64,000 bases of DNA from Neocallimastix lanati (nom. inval.) (lineage: Eukaryota; Neocallimastigomycota; Neocallimastigomycetes; Neocallimastigales; Neocallimastigaceae). The stretch is from contig JACVTC010000105.1 in assembly GCA_016946835.1 (NCBI GenBank), positions 468,501 through 532,500 of the forward strand. The letters are read 5' to 3'. A program made the position numbers and the translations under genes. Positions 63,681-64,000 of this stretch are shown here, piece after piece. The first letter of the stretch is position 1. Each line of letters begins with the position of its first letter. The notes below the pieces were generated by a model. It had not been told where the DNA came from. It was given only the letters and a program-made list of their open reading frames with translations, and ran no database searches.

Positions 63681-63682
<2 letters not shown>
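61911..63682. other. AT-rich DNA upstream of the visible ABCA exons
   Basis: Contains an (AAT)n array at 61968-62108, T-tracts at 62974-63005 and 63094-63111, and A-tracts near 63325-63345 and 63687-63712. I looked here for the first ABCA exon and found no hydrophobic frame ending in a donor of the right phase. Confidence 0.5.
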
Positions 63683-63712
<30 letters not shown>

Positions 63713-64000
63713 CTACTTTATGAGTTTCGAGGATGAAATGGCCTCTAACTAATCCTCATTCATCGATGATTCCTGGGGTATCATAAAACCACAGTGGTAT
63801 CCAAAAGGATTTTCTGAAACATTTTTCGACGTCGATGATCTTGACAACAGTAGGACTAATACAAATTGATCACAGTGTAAAAATCACTAAATACACTAGT
63901 CATAACATTAATAAGGAGTTCTGCAAGTCCCACTAAATATGATCTCGGGAAAGAAGATTCTCACGAAGGTGATTGAAAGATGTTAATAATAAAAACGCCT
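63683..64000 (-). repeat. Dispersed-repeat island, cut by the window end
   Basis: After an A-run of nearly 30 bases, sequence of balanced composition runs to the window end. The left-hand A-run is a T-run on the minus strand, as in the element at 45551-46011. There is no long open frame. Its start loosely resembles 51110-51315. The other end, where a tRNA-like head or target duplication might be, lies outside. Confidence 0.4.

Overview
This is eukaryotic nuclear DNA, most likely from an anaerobic gut fungus (Neocallimastigomycota, Neocallimastix-like). The reasons are: extreme A+T content with long A/T homopolymers and AT-only microsatellites between genes; short AT-rich spliceosomal introns with GTAAGT-type donors; codons almost always ending in A or T; and a secreted GH11 xylanase whose huge linker is made of SKTLPGG-type octapeptides, a linker type I recall from Neocallimastix patriciarum xylanase B. 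The genus is inference. There are no operons, CRISPR arrays or prokaryotic signals.

Layout, left to right. 1-7 kb: almost featureless AT-rich DNA with one possible small ORF (2354-2497, -) and one T-tailed dispersed repeat (about 3441-3773). 7-11.5 kb: two minus-strand genes for related secreted, cysteine-rich, probably GPI-anchored proteins, separated by a dispersed repeat. 13.5-15 kb: a large inverted repeat. 16-16.6 kb: a coding-like relic. 18.1-21.0 kb: a young, compact, non-autonomous LTR retrotransposon with one ORF. 22.2-24.3 kb: a decayed Ty1/copia element (-). 25.1-25.7 kb: a foldback element with a 9-bp target duplication. 25.9-26.9 kb: a dead copy of part of the ABC transporter found intact at 56.6-61.9 kb. 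29.6-31.6 kb: a secreted leucine-rich-repeat protein spread over 11 small exons, most of them one repeat each. 32-36 kb: a second copy of the dispersed repeat, two small foldback elements and minisatellites. 37.7-41.6 kb: the GH11-linker-CBM1 xylanase. 43.0-46.5 kb: two more foldback elements, the second carrying a tRNA-headed SINE with a perfect 13-bp target duplication. 49.8-50.5 kb: a third member of the secreted cysteine-rich family, preceded by duplicated upstream DNA. 52.1-55.3 kb: a nine-exon poly(ADP-ribose) glycohydrolase gene (-) with a one-base frameshift. 56.6-61.9 kb: an ABCA-type full transporter (-) whose first exon I could not find. 63.7-64.0 kb: another dispersed repeat running off the window.

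How the genes fit together: the xylanase attacks plant-wall xylan and is anchored to cellulose by its CBM1. The LRR protein and the three cysteine-rich proteins all carry signal peptides, so they belong to the secretory or cell-surface side of the organism, but their roles are unknown. The PARG and ABCA genes are intracellular or membrane housekeeping functions. The genes look like independent loci embedded in transposon-derived DNA. Several genes (LRR, PARG, most of ABCA) are visible only when introns are read through.
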